61,875 nt of DNA from JANQLC01 sp036881805. GTDB lineage: Bacteria > Bacteroidota > Bacteroidia > Flavobacteriales > JANQLC01. Below are positions 26,370 through 34,529 of the stretch, piece after piece. Under the pieces are notes generated by a model. The model was not told the DNA's origin. It saw nothing but the letters and a program-made list of their open reading frames with translations, and ran no database searches. A program made the position numbers and the translations under genes. Every line of letters begins with the position of its first letter. Positions within the stretch are counted from its first letter, which is position 1. Where the stretch lies: assembly GCA_036881805.1 (NCBI GenBank), contig JBAJNK010000009.1, positions 1 through 61,875 on the forward strand. Reading direction: 5' to 3'.

Positions 26370-27750
26370 TCAAAAAACCATAGCCGGTGAAAAAACCTTG
26401 TCCGGTGTCGGATTGCACACAGGCAGGCGAGTCGAGGTGAGGCTTAAACCCGCCCAGCCCAATACGGGTTTTGTCTTTGTCAGAACCGACTTAGAAGGAA
26501 CCCCGAGCGTGGAGGCCCTGGCCAACTACGTTTGCGATACAGAGCGTGCCACGAGCCTAGAGAAAAGAGGTGTTCGCATACATACTACGGAACACATTTT
26601 GGCTGCGCTCGTCGGGATGGATCTGGATAATGTTTGCGTTGAGCTAGATGGGCCTGAGCTGCCGATTATGGATGGTTCTGCCAAGTATTTTACCCGAGCT
26701 GTCGAGTCGGCTGGCTTACGAGAACAGGAAGTGGAGCGGGTATACCACACGATTAAAGAGGTCGTCTCTTATACCCAACCTGAAACCGGCAGTGAGATTA
26801 TCGCCATGCCCTTTGATCGGTATCAAGTGACGACCATGGTTGACTTTGGTACCAAGGTTTTGGGTACCCAAAATGCGACGCTAGCAGATTTACGAGACTT
26901 TAAAACTGAAATTGCCAATGCGCGAACCTTTAGTTTTTTACGCGAGCTCGAGAAGCTACTGGATGCGGGTTTGATCAAAGGAGGCGATTTGAATAATGCC
27001 ATTATTTATATCGATAAGGAAATCTCGCCCGAAACGGAAGAAAAGCTCAAGAATATATTTAAAAAAGATTCCATCTCTATAAAACCCAATGGTATTTTAG
27101 ACAACCTTACCCTGCGCTATCCCAATGAAGCGGCGCGTCACAAATTACTGGACGTATTGGGGGACTTGGCATTGGCCGGGAAGCGTATCAAAGCAAAGGT
27201 GATCGCCACTAAGCCCGGCCATTTTGTCAATACGCAGTTTGCCAGAAAATTGCAGAAACACATAGAAATGGCTAGGCACACGCTTGTGCCCGAGTACGAT
27301 CTCTCTGTGCCCCCTTTCATGGATATCAACGATATCATGGCAAAATTGCCGCATCGCCCGCCTTTCCTCCTGGTGGATCGGGTAATTGAGATGGGCGACA
27401 ACCACATCGTCGGCCTTAAAAATGTAACCATGAATGAGCCCTTCTTCCAAGGGCACTTCCCCGGTGTGCCGCTGATGCCCGGCGTTTTGCAAATTGAGGC
27501 CATGGCTCAGGTAGGCGGGATTTTAGCCCTATCACAGGTCGAAGACCCCGAAAACTACCTCACCTACTTTATGAGGATCGATCACGTTCGTTTCAAACAA
27601 AAGGTTTTTCCAGGTGATGCGTTAATTTTTAAACTGGAATTGGTCTCTCCGATCCGCCGCGGTATATGCCATATGCAAGGCCGCGGTTACGTCGGTGAAA
27701 AACAGGTTGTAGAGGCGGAGCTCATGGCTCAAATAACCAAGGAAAAGTGA
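26359..27750 (+). CDS. lpxC-fabZ: Bifunctional LpxC deacetylase / FabZ dehydratase
   Basis: A 463-residue fusion standard for Bacteroidota. Residues 1 to about 305 are the zinc deacetylase LpxC, the committed step of lipid A synthesis, with SGVGLHTGRRVEV, the zinc-site HTTEHILAAL and PIMDGSAKYF. Residues of about 318-463 are the 3-hydroxyacyl-ACP dehydratase FabZ, with HRPPFLLVDRV, the catalytic GHFPGVPLMPGVLQIEAMAQ and VRFKQKVFPGD. The fusion ties lipid A commitment to fatty acid elongation. It overlaps lpxD, and lpxA follows after 8 bp. Confidence 0.96.
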   Translation: MADSQKTIAGEKTLSGVGLHTGRRVEVRLKPAQPNTGFVFVRTDLEGTPSVEALANYVCDTERATSLEKRGVRIHTTEHILAALVGMDLDNVCVELDGPELPIMDGSAKYFTRAVESAGLREQEVERVYHTIKEVVSYTQPETGSEIIAMPFDRYQVTTMVDFGTKVLGTQNATLADLRDFKTEIANARTFSFLRELEKLLDAGLIKGGDLNNAIIYIDKEISPETEEKLKNIFKKDSISIKPNGILDNLTLRYPNEAARHKLLDVLGDLALAGKRIKAKVIATKPGHFVNTQFARKLQKHIEMARHTLVPEYDLSVPPFMDINDIMAKLPHRPPFLLVDRVIEMGDNHIVGLKNVTMNEPFFQGHFPGVPLMPGVLQIEAMAQVGGILALSQVEDPENYLTYFMRIDHVRFKQKVFPGDALIFKLELVSPIRRGICHMQGRGYVGEKQVVEAELMAQITKEK

Positions 27751-27758
27751 TGGCGTAG

Positions 27759-28544
27759 ATGATTCAACCCCTAGCGTGTATAGACCCCGGTGCCACAGTC
27801 GCAAAAAATGTTGTGCTAGAACCCTTCGCAACGATCCAAAGGGATGTGGAAATCGGTGAAGGTACGTGGATCGGCTCAAACGCAACCATTATGGAAGGCG
27901 CGCGTATCGGGAAAAACTGTAATATCTTTCCCGGCGCTGTCATATCTGCTATCCCTCAAGATTTAAAGTTTAATGGCGAAAAGACCACGGTTGAGATCGG
28001 TGATCACACCACGATCCGAGAATGCGTAACCATCAATCGCGGTACGCTGCGCAGGCTCAAAACCAAAATTGGAAAAAACACCTTGATCATGGCTTATAGT
28101 CATATCGCACATGACTGCATAGTGGGAGATCATTGCATTTTTTCCAATAACAGCACCTTGGCCGGTCACATCACAGTAGGTGATTACGTCATTTTGGCGG
28201 GGATGACTGCCGTGCATCAATTCTGTACCATAGGGCGTCATGCCTTTGTCACGGGCGGCTCGCTGGTTCGAAAAGATGTGCCCCCTTATGTAAAGGCCGC
28301 ACGCGAACCCCTTTCCTATGTCGGCATCAATTCCATCGGTTTGCGCAGAAGGGGATTTACCGCTGAAAAGATCAGGGAAATACAGAATATCTATCGCGTT
28401 TTGTACCAAAAAAATCACAATACCTCTCAAGCGGTTGATATCATTGAAGCCGAGATGGAAGCCACTTCAGAGCGCGATGAGATCCTGATGTTTATCAAAG
28501 ATTCCAAACGGGGCGTTATGAAAGGGTACTTTACAAACAATTGA
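27759..28544 (+). CDS. lpxA: Acyl-ACP--UDP-N-acetylglucosamine O-acyltransferase
   Basis: A 261-residue beta-helix enzyme for the first step of lipid A synthesis. Hexapeptide repeats run over residues 8-185, with IPQDLKFNGE, the catalytic His in MAYSHIAHDCIVGD and GGSLVRKDVPPYVKAAR. The helical C-terminus includes GINSIGLRRRGF. It closes the lpx run; efp follows 13 bp later. Confidence 0.96.
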   Translation: MIQPLACIDPGATVAKNVVLEPFATIQRDVEIGEGTWIGSNATIMEGARIGKNCNIFPGAVISAIPQDLKFNGEKTTVEIGDHTTIRECVTINRGTLRRLKTKIGKNTLIMAYSHIAHDCIVGDHCIFSNNSTLAGHITVGDYVILAGMTAVHQFCTIGRHAFVTGGSLVRKDVPPYVKAAREPLSYVGINSIGLRRRGFTAEKIREIQNIYRVLYQKNHNTSQAVDIIEAEMEATSERDEILMFIKDSKRGVMKGYFTNN

Positions 28545-28557
28545 TTAAAGTATAGAT

Positions 28558-29130
28558 ATGGCCACCACTGCGGACATCAGAAAGGGCTTGTGCATCGCTT
28601 ACAGCAAGGATATTTTTAAGGTCGTCGACTTTTTGCATGTGAAGCCCGGTAAAGGCCCCGCTTTTGTGCGGACAAAACTGAGGAGCTTGACCACTGGAAA
28701 GCTGTTGGAGAGCACTTTTTCGGCCGGCCATAGGATCGATGAAGTACGCGTAGAAACCCGAGCGTACCAATACCTATACGCAGACAACCATGGATTTCAC
28801 TTTATGAATACCGGCGATTACACCCAGGTTTATATCGATAAAAAATATGTGGACCACGCCGATCTCATGAAAGGTGGAGAGACGGTGCAAATCACTTGTA
28901 ACGCAGCAGACGAAACGCCGCTTTCAGTAGTACTGCCTGCCACTGTAAGGCTCCAAGTGACGCGGAGTGCTCCAGGCGTAAAGGGAAATACGGCTGCGCA
29001 TGCCACCAAGCCCGCCACTTTGGAAACCGGTGCTGAAGTACAGGTGCCCCTCTTTATTGAAGCCGGTGATTTTGTCGAGATCAACACGACAGATGGCTCT
29101 TACTCAGCGCGTGTCAACAAGGGTGGATAA
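28558..29130 (+). CDS. efp: Translation elongation factor P
   Basis: A 190-residue three-domain factor that rescues ribosomes stalled at polyproline. The tip lysine is Lys32 in VKPGKGPAFVRTKLR; the C-terminal OB domain ends in GDFVEINTTDGSYSARV. Whether Lys32 is modified cannot be seen, and no EpmA/EarP gene is nearby. It lies downstream of lpxA and probably belongs to the same transcript, as often in Bacteroidota. Confidence 0.94.
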   Translation: MATTADIRKGLCIAYSKDIFKVVDFLHVKPGKGPAFVRTKLRSLTTGKLLESTFSAGHRIDEVRVETRAYQYLYADNHGFHFMNTGDYTQVYIDKKYVDHADLMKGGETVQITCNAADETPLSVVLPATVRLQVTRSAPGVKGNTAAHATKPATLETGAEVQVPLFIEAGDFVEINTTDGSYSARVNKGG

Positions 29131-29181
29131 AAGCTATGCCCCAAAACAGGGGTACATATTAATTCGTATCTAAAATAAAAG

Positions 29182-30051
29182 ATGAGCATATTAGTCGACT
29201 CGAACTCCCGAATAATCGTACAGGGTTTTACCGGCTCGGAAGGGTCCTTTCATTCGGAACAGATGATCGCTTACGGCAGCTGTGTGGTGGGCGGCGTTAC
29301 CCCTGGAAAAGGCGGAGGTCAACATCTCGGCAAGCCGATTTTTAATACCGTAGATGAAGCGGTAAAAGCGACCGCTGCGGATGTGAGTATTCTCTTTGTT
29401 CCCCCGCCCTTTGCTGCCGATGCCATTATGGAGGCTGCTGATTCGGGTATCCGAGTCATCGTAGCCATTACCGAGGGGATTCCGGTGTCGGATATGGTCG
29501 GGGTAAAGCAATACCTGAGCGGTCGCACAGCTCGTTTGATCGGACCCAACTGTCCGGGTGTCATCACCCCGGGGGCGGTCAAGGCGGGAATCATGCCCGG
29601 TTTTGTGTTTAAGCCCGGCCGGGTCGGCGTGATATCCAGGTCTGGGACCTTGACCTACGAAGCGGCCAGTCAGGTGGTCCAGTCTAATTATGGCATTTCT
29701 ACGGCCATCGGTATCGGTGGTGATCCGATTATCGGTACGACGACTCGAGAAGCCTTAGCGCTCTTCATGGATGACGATGAAACGGATTGCGTGGTTGTGA
29801 TCGGTGAAATCGGCGGGCAGCTCGAAGCAGATGCCGCGCGTTGGTATAGCCAAAACCCCCAAAAACCGGTCGTGGGATTCATCGCTGGTCAAACCGCACC
29901 CAAAGGCCGAACGATGGGACATGCCGGTGCCATTGTAGGCGGTGCGGATGATACAGCACGAGCCAAAATGAAAATTATGACTGAAAACGGTATTCACGTA
30001 GTCGAATCACCAGCTGATATCGGCAAAGGCGTAGCTGCGGTTTTGGGATAA
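29182..30051 (+). CDS. sucD: Succinyl-CoA synthetase, alpha subunit
   Basis: A 289-residue subunit of the TCA-cycle enzyme that makes ATP or GTP from succinyl-CoA. The CoA-binding N-terminus (VQGFTGSEGSFHSEQMIAYG and GGVTPGKGG), IGPNCPGVITPG, and the phosphorylated His in GHAGAIVGGADDTA are intact. sucC is not adjacent, as is usual in this phylum. It is convergent with the AI-2E family gene, with 37 bp between. Confidence 0.95.
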   Translation: MSILVDSNSRIIVQGFTGSEGSFHSEQMIAYGSCVVGGVTPGKGGGQHLGKPIFNTVDEAVKATAADVSILFVPPPFAADAIMEAADSGIRVIVAITEGIPVSDMVGVKQYLSGRTARLIGPNCPGVITPGAVKAGIMPGFVFKPGRVGVISRSGTLTYEAASQVVQSNYGISTAIGIGGDPIIGTTTREALALFMDDDETDCVVVIGEIGGQLEADAARWYSQNPQKPVVGFIAGQTAPKGRTMGHAGAIVGGADDTARAKMKIMTENGIHVVESPADIGKGVAAVLG

Positions 30052-30088
30052 TGCCCGGCTCGGATAAATACGGGAACTACAACTCGAT

Positions 30089-31180
30089 TCACAAATTTTT
30101 GGAAATGTACTGAACGATGCGAAATTCGGAAAAGAACTCTTTTAAAATCACTTTTAAAGCGGTATAAGCCGGGATGGCAATAATCATTCCGACGATGCCG
30201 AAAAGCGTTCCACTCGTTAAGATGACCAGGAAGATCTCCAAAGGGTGTGATTTGACACTGTTGGAATAGATGAGCGGTTGACTGACAAAATTATCGAATA
30301 CCTGTGCCAGCAAATAACCGCTCAAAATGTAGAGCGCTGTGGGAAGCGCACGGTTCATGAAGTTTTGCCCGATCTGGCTTGAGAGCGCCAACAGGGTCAT
30401 CAGGATACCACCGATAAAGGGCCCTAGGTAGGGGATTATATTGAGCAATGCGGCGAGAAAAGCGATGACGATGGCATTGGGGATTCCGAATACCAGCAGG
30501 ATCAGGGTGTAAAAGGCAAATAAGATGCTGAGCTGTAGGAAGAGGCCTAAGAAGTATTGGGAGAGCAGGCGGTGTATTTTGATCAAAGCCCGTTTTACGC
30601 TGGGTATGTATTTTTGAGGGATAAGCGCATAGATCGGGTCGCTCATATTTTTGTCGTTCAACATAAAGAAAAAGGATATGAACAACACCGAGAGTAGCCC
30701 TACGGTAAAATTTCCTATGACACCGAACAGCTGGTTTAGGAGGTTGGGTATGATTTGCAGGTTTTTAGAATTGAAGAACCCGTAATCCTTTAAATCGGTT
30801 AAAATGTGAATGTGGTATTGAGACAGATATGTATCCACCTGATCCAACCATTCGTCAACCCGCAGCTCAAACTCCTGTATATCGAGTAGAGAGAGGTTTT
30901 GTGATTGGCTCGATATAAGCGGTACGAGCAGGCCTACCGTTGTAGATACCACCGTTACGATGATAAGGAGGGTAGCGATCACGCTGGCGACATTTGGAAT
31001 TTTGAGTCTCTTCAAGACCTTGACCAATCTCGAACCGATAAGGGATACCACAGCTGCGATGGCTATATATGTGATGATTATGCGAATCGCATAGAGAAAC
31101 CAAACGCATACACACACAAAGAGTATTACAAAACAGGCTTGTAAAATGCCCTTGGCTATCTCATTGGTCTGCCACTTCAT
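30089..31180 (-). CDS. AI-2E family (PerM/YdiK-like) transporter
   Basis: A 363-residue membrane protein with two N-terminal spans, a periplasmic or cytoplasmic helical segment (about residues 75-150), and a bundle of spans carrying the family blocks VFGIPNAIVIAFLAALLNIIPYLGPFIGG and a C-terminal permease repeat. Relatives export AI-2 or act as Na+/H+ antiporters, so the substrate is open. The start MKWQTNEIAKGI at 31180 is preferred over 31246, because a TACCTTTG box lies at 31193-31186, 5 nt before that ATG. Confidence 0.85.
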   Translation of the reverse strand: MKWQTNEIAKGILQACFVILFVCVCVWFLYAIRIIITYIAIAAVVSLIGSRLVKVLKRLKIPNVASVIATLLIIVTVVSTTVGLLVPLISSQSQNLSLLDIQEFELRVDEWLDQVDTYLSQYHIHILTDLKDYGFFNSKNLQIIPNLLNQLFGVIGNFTVGLLSVLFISFFFMLNDKNMSDPIYALIPQKYIPSVKRALIKIHRLLSQYFLGLFLQLSILFAFYTLILLVFGIPNAIVIAFLAALLNIIPYLGPFIGGILMTLLALSSQIGQNFMNRALPTALYILSGYLLAQVFDNFVSQPLIYSNSVKSHPLEIFLVILTSGTLFGIVGMIIAIPAYTALKVILKEFFSEFRIVQYISKNL

Positions 31181-31185
31181 AGCGG

Positions 31186-31193
31186 CAAAGGTA
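31186..31193 (-). promoter_or_regulatory. -7 box (TACCTTTG) five nt before the AI-2E family gene start
   Basis: A consensus TAnnTTTG box separated from the ATG by CCGCT only, predicting a leaderless message. The -33 element is not evident. Confidence 0.4.
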
Positions 31194-31261
31194 AAAAAAT
31201 AAGGATCGGCTATAAGACCCTTAATGCAGCCTTGCTGAGGTGACACCTTTGCCCAATGGGG

Positions 31262-31528
31262 TTCAGTTTAAAAAGAGTCGTCAGCTATGCTGACTGCTAC
31301 ATATCCCGACTTGGATGGGGTCTGAAAAGGATACTTTTTTTGTTTTCTGATCTTTTGTGGTGATTTAAAAAGCGCGCTTATTTTTTCCCTTACGGATTAG
31401 AAAAGTCCAATGCTGTCTTTAAAAAAATTGAGTTCAGGTGATCTGAGAGTCGGAGCGCATCCCTTTGTTTTTGACCTTTTGGATCGATTTAAAAGGTCTA
31501 TTTTTCTGTGCTTGTCTCCTATATGATC
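31262..31528 (+). repeat. Intergenic mosaic repeat block R3 (about 6 units)
   Basis: T-rich on the plus strand, between two minus-strand genes. The units carry the family core (TCTGAAAAGGATACTTTTTT, ATTTAAAAAGCGCGCTTATT, ATTTAAAAGGTCTATTTTTC). A shortened copy of the GCTGACT...ACATATCCC..ACTTGG module is at 31280-31315, and a piece of the AAAAGTCCAAT module is at 31401-31418. Confidence 0.8.
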
Positions 31529-31530
31529 GC

Positions 31531-33321
31531 TTAGAAAGTCAGTCCATCGTTTTGGATTAAATCGGCTGCTATGGATTTTCGCAATGCGATGGGATTGGGA
31601 AGGTGGGTATACCGGGTAAAGCGCTTTAGCCCCATGCGCATCATTTGCTGCTCGTCACCTTCGACAGTGGAAAGAATGGCTTCCCGCCCATTTTTACCGA
31701 GTTTTTCCAATGCGTTATACAGGTTGAGTCTTGCCATATAGACCTGGGTTTGCACGCGATCTGCACCCTTTTGCGCAGCGGCTTTCTTCGTAGCGAGTAG
31801 TGCGGATTCGGCTGTATAGGTTTCGATAACCATATCGGCTATATTCAGTAAGATCTGTTGCTGTTCTCGCAGCTTTGCACCGAATTTTTCCACCGCTTTT
31901 GCGGCTACCATCAAGACGGCTTTCTTCATCTCACCGACGAGCTCCAATTCTTCCGAGAGCAATTCGCTATAATCCGGTGTCTCAAAAGCGGGAATATCCA
32001 TGAGTTCTTTCCCGACCTTCAAGGCGGGTCCCATCAAATCCAACTGACCTTTCATCGCGCGTTTGACCAACATGCCTACCGTGAGCAGCCGGTTGATCTC
32101 ATTGGTGCCTTCGTAAATCCTCGCTATCCGCGCATCACGCCAGGCAGCTTCCATAGGGGTATCCGCCGAGAAGCCCATCCCACCGTAAATTTGGATTCCC
32201 GCATCGGAACAATCCTGTGCGGCTTCTGAGGCGTAAACCTTCAAAATGGCGCATTCGATGGCGTATTCTGCCACACTTTTTAATTCGGCTTCTGGTTCTC
32301 TGGCTTTTTTCAATGCTGCAATGGCTTCTTCTATATTGTGTCCCGTGCGGTAGCAGCTCGTTTCACTGGCGTAATAACGCGTAGCCATCTCTGCCAGTTT
32401 GTACTGAATCGCCCCAAACGCCGAGATGGGTTGCTCGAATTGTTTTCGCTTATTCGCATAGCGGATGCAGTTGCCAATCACGCGGCGTTGCGCATCTAAG
32501 CAAGCAGCTGCTAGTCTGATGCGCCCGATATTTAAAGCGTTTACCGCAATTTTGAATCCGCCGTTGCGCTCGCCGAGCAAGTGGTCGGCAGGTACCTTTG
32601 TTTCGTTGAAGAAGACCTGTCGGGTGGAAGAGGCTCGAATGCCCAGCTTGTTCGCTTCTTCACCCAGGGTGATGCCGTTGGGGTTATCCGGGTCGTATTC
32701 CACCACAAAACCCGTGATGTTTTTATCGTCTTCGATGCGTGCAAACACGATAAAGACGCGGGCGAAGCCCGCATTGGAGATCCATATTTTTTGTCCGGTT
32801 ATCGCGTAGTGTTTTCCATCTTCCGAGCGCACGGCTTTGGTTTTGCCAGAATTGGCATCCGAACCGGCATCCGGTTCGGTCAGGCAATAGGCACCAAACC
32901 ACTCACCACTGGTCAATTTGGGCAAGTATTTTTTCTTGATTTTCTCGCTACCGTAGATCAGTATGGGCGAGATGCTGATGCCCGTATGTGCCCCAAAAGC
33001 CGTTGCGATGGAGCCTGTACCGCCTGAAATGCGGTCGCAAACCAGCATGCTGGATACGAATCCCATACCCAAGCCGCCGTATGCTTCGGGAACGCCTACC
33101 TTCAGCAAGCCCAAATCGCCTGCTTTGCGCATGATTTCCTCGGTAAACGCATAGTCTTTGCATTCAAATCGTGCCTTGTTAGGCCAGATCTCTCTATCGA
33201 CAAATGCCGTGGTGGAGTCGGCCAGCATTTTTTGTTCTTCATCGAAATCACAACTGGTAAAAACGTCTTCAGCAAGCGTTTCCCGGATTAGAAATGTGCC
33301 GCCTGGGGTTCTACTACTCAT
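31531..33321 (-). CDS. Acyl-CoA dehydrogenase
   Basis: A 596-residue flavoenzyme for the first step of beta-oxidation. The N-terminal and middle domains show AYGGLGMGFVSSMLVCDRI, CLTEPDAGSDANS and ITGQKIWISNAGFA, the standard dehydrogenase signatures. The C-terminal domain has QIYGGMGFSADTPMEAAWRDARI and the catalytic-Glu region RIYEGTNEINRL. An extra helical part of about 170 residues at the end is typical of the long VLCAD/FadE-like class in Bacteroidota and Firmicutes. It is the third gene of a beta-oxidation operon. Confidence 0.93.
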   Translation of the reverse strand: MSSRTPGGTFLIRETLAEDVFTSCDFDEEQKMLADSTTAFVDREIWPNKARFECKDYAFTEEIMRKAGDLGLLKVGVPEAYGGLGMGFVSSMLVCDRISGGTGSIATAFGAHTGISISPILIYGSEKIKKKYLPKLTSGEWFGAYCLTEPDAGSDANSGKTKAVRSEDGKHYAITGQKIWISNAGFARVFIVFARIEDDKNITGFVVEYDPDNPNGITLGEEANKLGIRASSTRQVFFNETKVPADHLLGERNGGFKIAVNALNIGRIRLAAACLDAQRRVIGNCIRYANKRKQFEQPISAFGAIQYKLAEMATRYYASETSCYRTGHNIEEAIAALKKAREPEAELKSVAEYAIECAILKVYASEAAQDCSDAGIQIYGGMGFSADTPMEAAWRDARIARIYEGTNEINRLLTVGMLVKRAMKGQLDLMGPALKVGKELMDIPAFETPDYSELLSEELELVGEMKKAVLMVAAKAVEKFGAKLREQQQILLNIADMVIETYTAESALLATKKAAAQKGADRVQTQVYMARLNLYNALEKLGKNGREAILSTVEGDEQQMMRMGLKRFTRYTHLPNPIALRKSIAADLIQNDGLTF

Positions 33322-33340
33322 ATTTTCTATGTTTAAAGCA

Positions 33341-34522
33341 TTAGTTCAACAATTCAAAAATACTGGCAGCACCTTGGCCGGTACCCACACACATGGTGAC
33401 GAGCCCGTATCGGTTGCCGCGTTTCTGCATTTCGTTTAACAATTGCACGGTGAGTTTGGTACCCGTACAACCCAAGGGGTGTCCCAAAGCGATGGCACCT
33501 CCATTTACATTGGTGATCTCGGGATTGAGTTCCAACTGGCGAATAACGGCAAGCGATTGAGAAGCAAAGGCTTCGTTGAGTTCCACCAGTTCGATATCGC
33601 GCAGTTTCATTCCAGCGCTTTTCAAAGCTTTGGGAACCGCTTCTACCGGGGCTATACCCATGATGCGGGGTTCTACCCCTGCTGTGGCATAGGAGACCAA
33701 GCGAGCCAGGGGTTTCAGCTCATACCTTTTGACCATGGATTCAGACATTATCAATGTAAAGGCAGCGCCATCGGAGGTCTGCGAGGAATTTCCAGCGGTT
33801 ACCGTGCCCCCTTGTGCAAAGACGGGCCTCAGTTTGGCCAAGGCTTCCCGTGAGCTATCCGCGCGTGGGCCTTCATCTTTGGTAAAAGTGGTGGACCTCG
33901 TCGTCTTTTTACCGTTTTCCAGCGTTGTATATGCGATGTCTAGCGGGGCGATTTCACCCTCGAAACGGTTCTCAGCCTGCGCTTTGCACGCGCGTTGGTG
34001 TGAGGTAAAAGCAAATGCGTCCTGGTCTTCACGACTGACGTGGAATGCTTGGGCGACTGCCTCGGCGGTGAGTCCCATATTGTAGTAATAATCTTCGTGT
34101 CCTCGGTGGACCAATTGGTAAGCCGGTACGGGCTTGAAGCCGCCCATCGGTATATACGACATGCTCTCCGCACCGCCGGCGATGATGCATTCGCCCATGC
34201 CGTTTCGAATTTTGGCGACAGCTGTGGCGATGGATTCAGACCCCGATGCGCAGTAGCGGTTGATGGTAAGGCCCGGAACCGCGACGGTATCCAAGGCGAG
34301 CAGCGATATGATTCGCCCTATGTTTAAGCCTTGTTCTGCTTCAGGCATGGCATTTCCGACGATGACGTCGTCGATTTCGTCTTTGTTCAAATCGGGTACG
34401 TCTGCCAGCACGCGTTTAATGGTAGCTGCGGCCATCTCATCGGTGCGCGTAAAGCGCAGTGAACCGCGGGGTGCTCTGCCCACTGCCGTTCGATATCCGG
34501 TAACGATGTAGGCTTCTCTCAT
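33341..34522 (-). CDS. fadA: Acetyl-CoA acyltransferase (3-ketoacyl-CoA thiolase)
   Basis: A 393-residue thiolase for the last step of beta-oxidation. The nucleophile Cys is in NRYCASGSESIATA (about residue 90), with GGAESMSYIPMGG, the NEAFASQ block, the catalytic GHPLGCTGTK, and the second Cys in VTMCVGTGQGAA. It lies between the multifunctional FadB-like gene and the acyl-CoA dehydrogenase in the order seen in the Bacillus fadNAE operon. Confidence 0.93.
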   Translation of the reverse strand: MREAYIVTGYRTAVGRAPRGSLRFTRTDEMAAATIKRVLADVPDLNKDEIDDVIVGNAMPEAEQGLNIGRIISLLALDTVAVPGLTINRYCASGSESIATAVAKIRNGMGECIIAGGAESMSYIPMGGFKPVPAYQLVHRGHEDYYYNMGLTAEAVAQAFHVSREDQDAFAFTSHQRACKAQAENRFEGEIAPLDIAYTTLENGKKTTRSTTFTKDEGPRADSSREALAKLRPVFAQGGTVTAGNSSQTSDGAAFTLIMSESMVKRYELKPLARLVSYATAGVEPRIMGIAPVEAVPKALKSAGMKLRDIELVELNEAFASQSLAVIRQLELNPEITNVNGGAIALGHPLGCTGTKLTVQLLNEMQKRGNRYGLVTMCVGTGQGAASIFELLN

Positions 34523-34529
34523 CTCATTC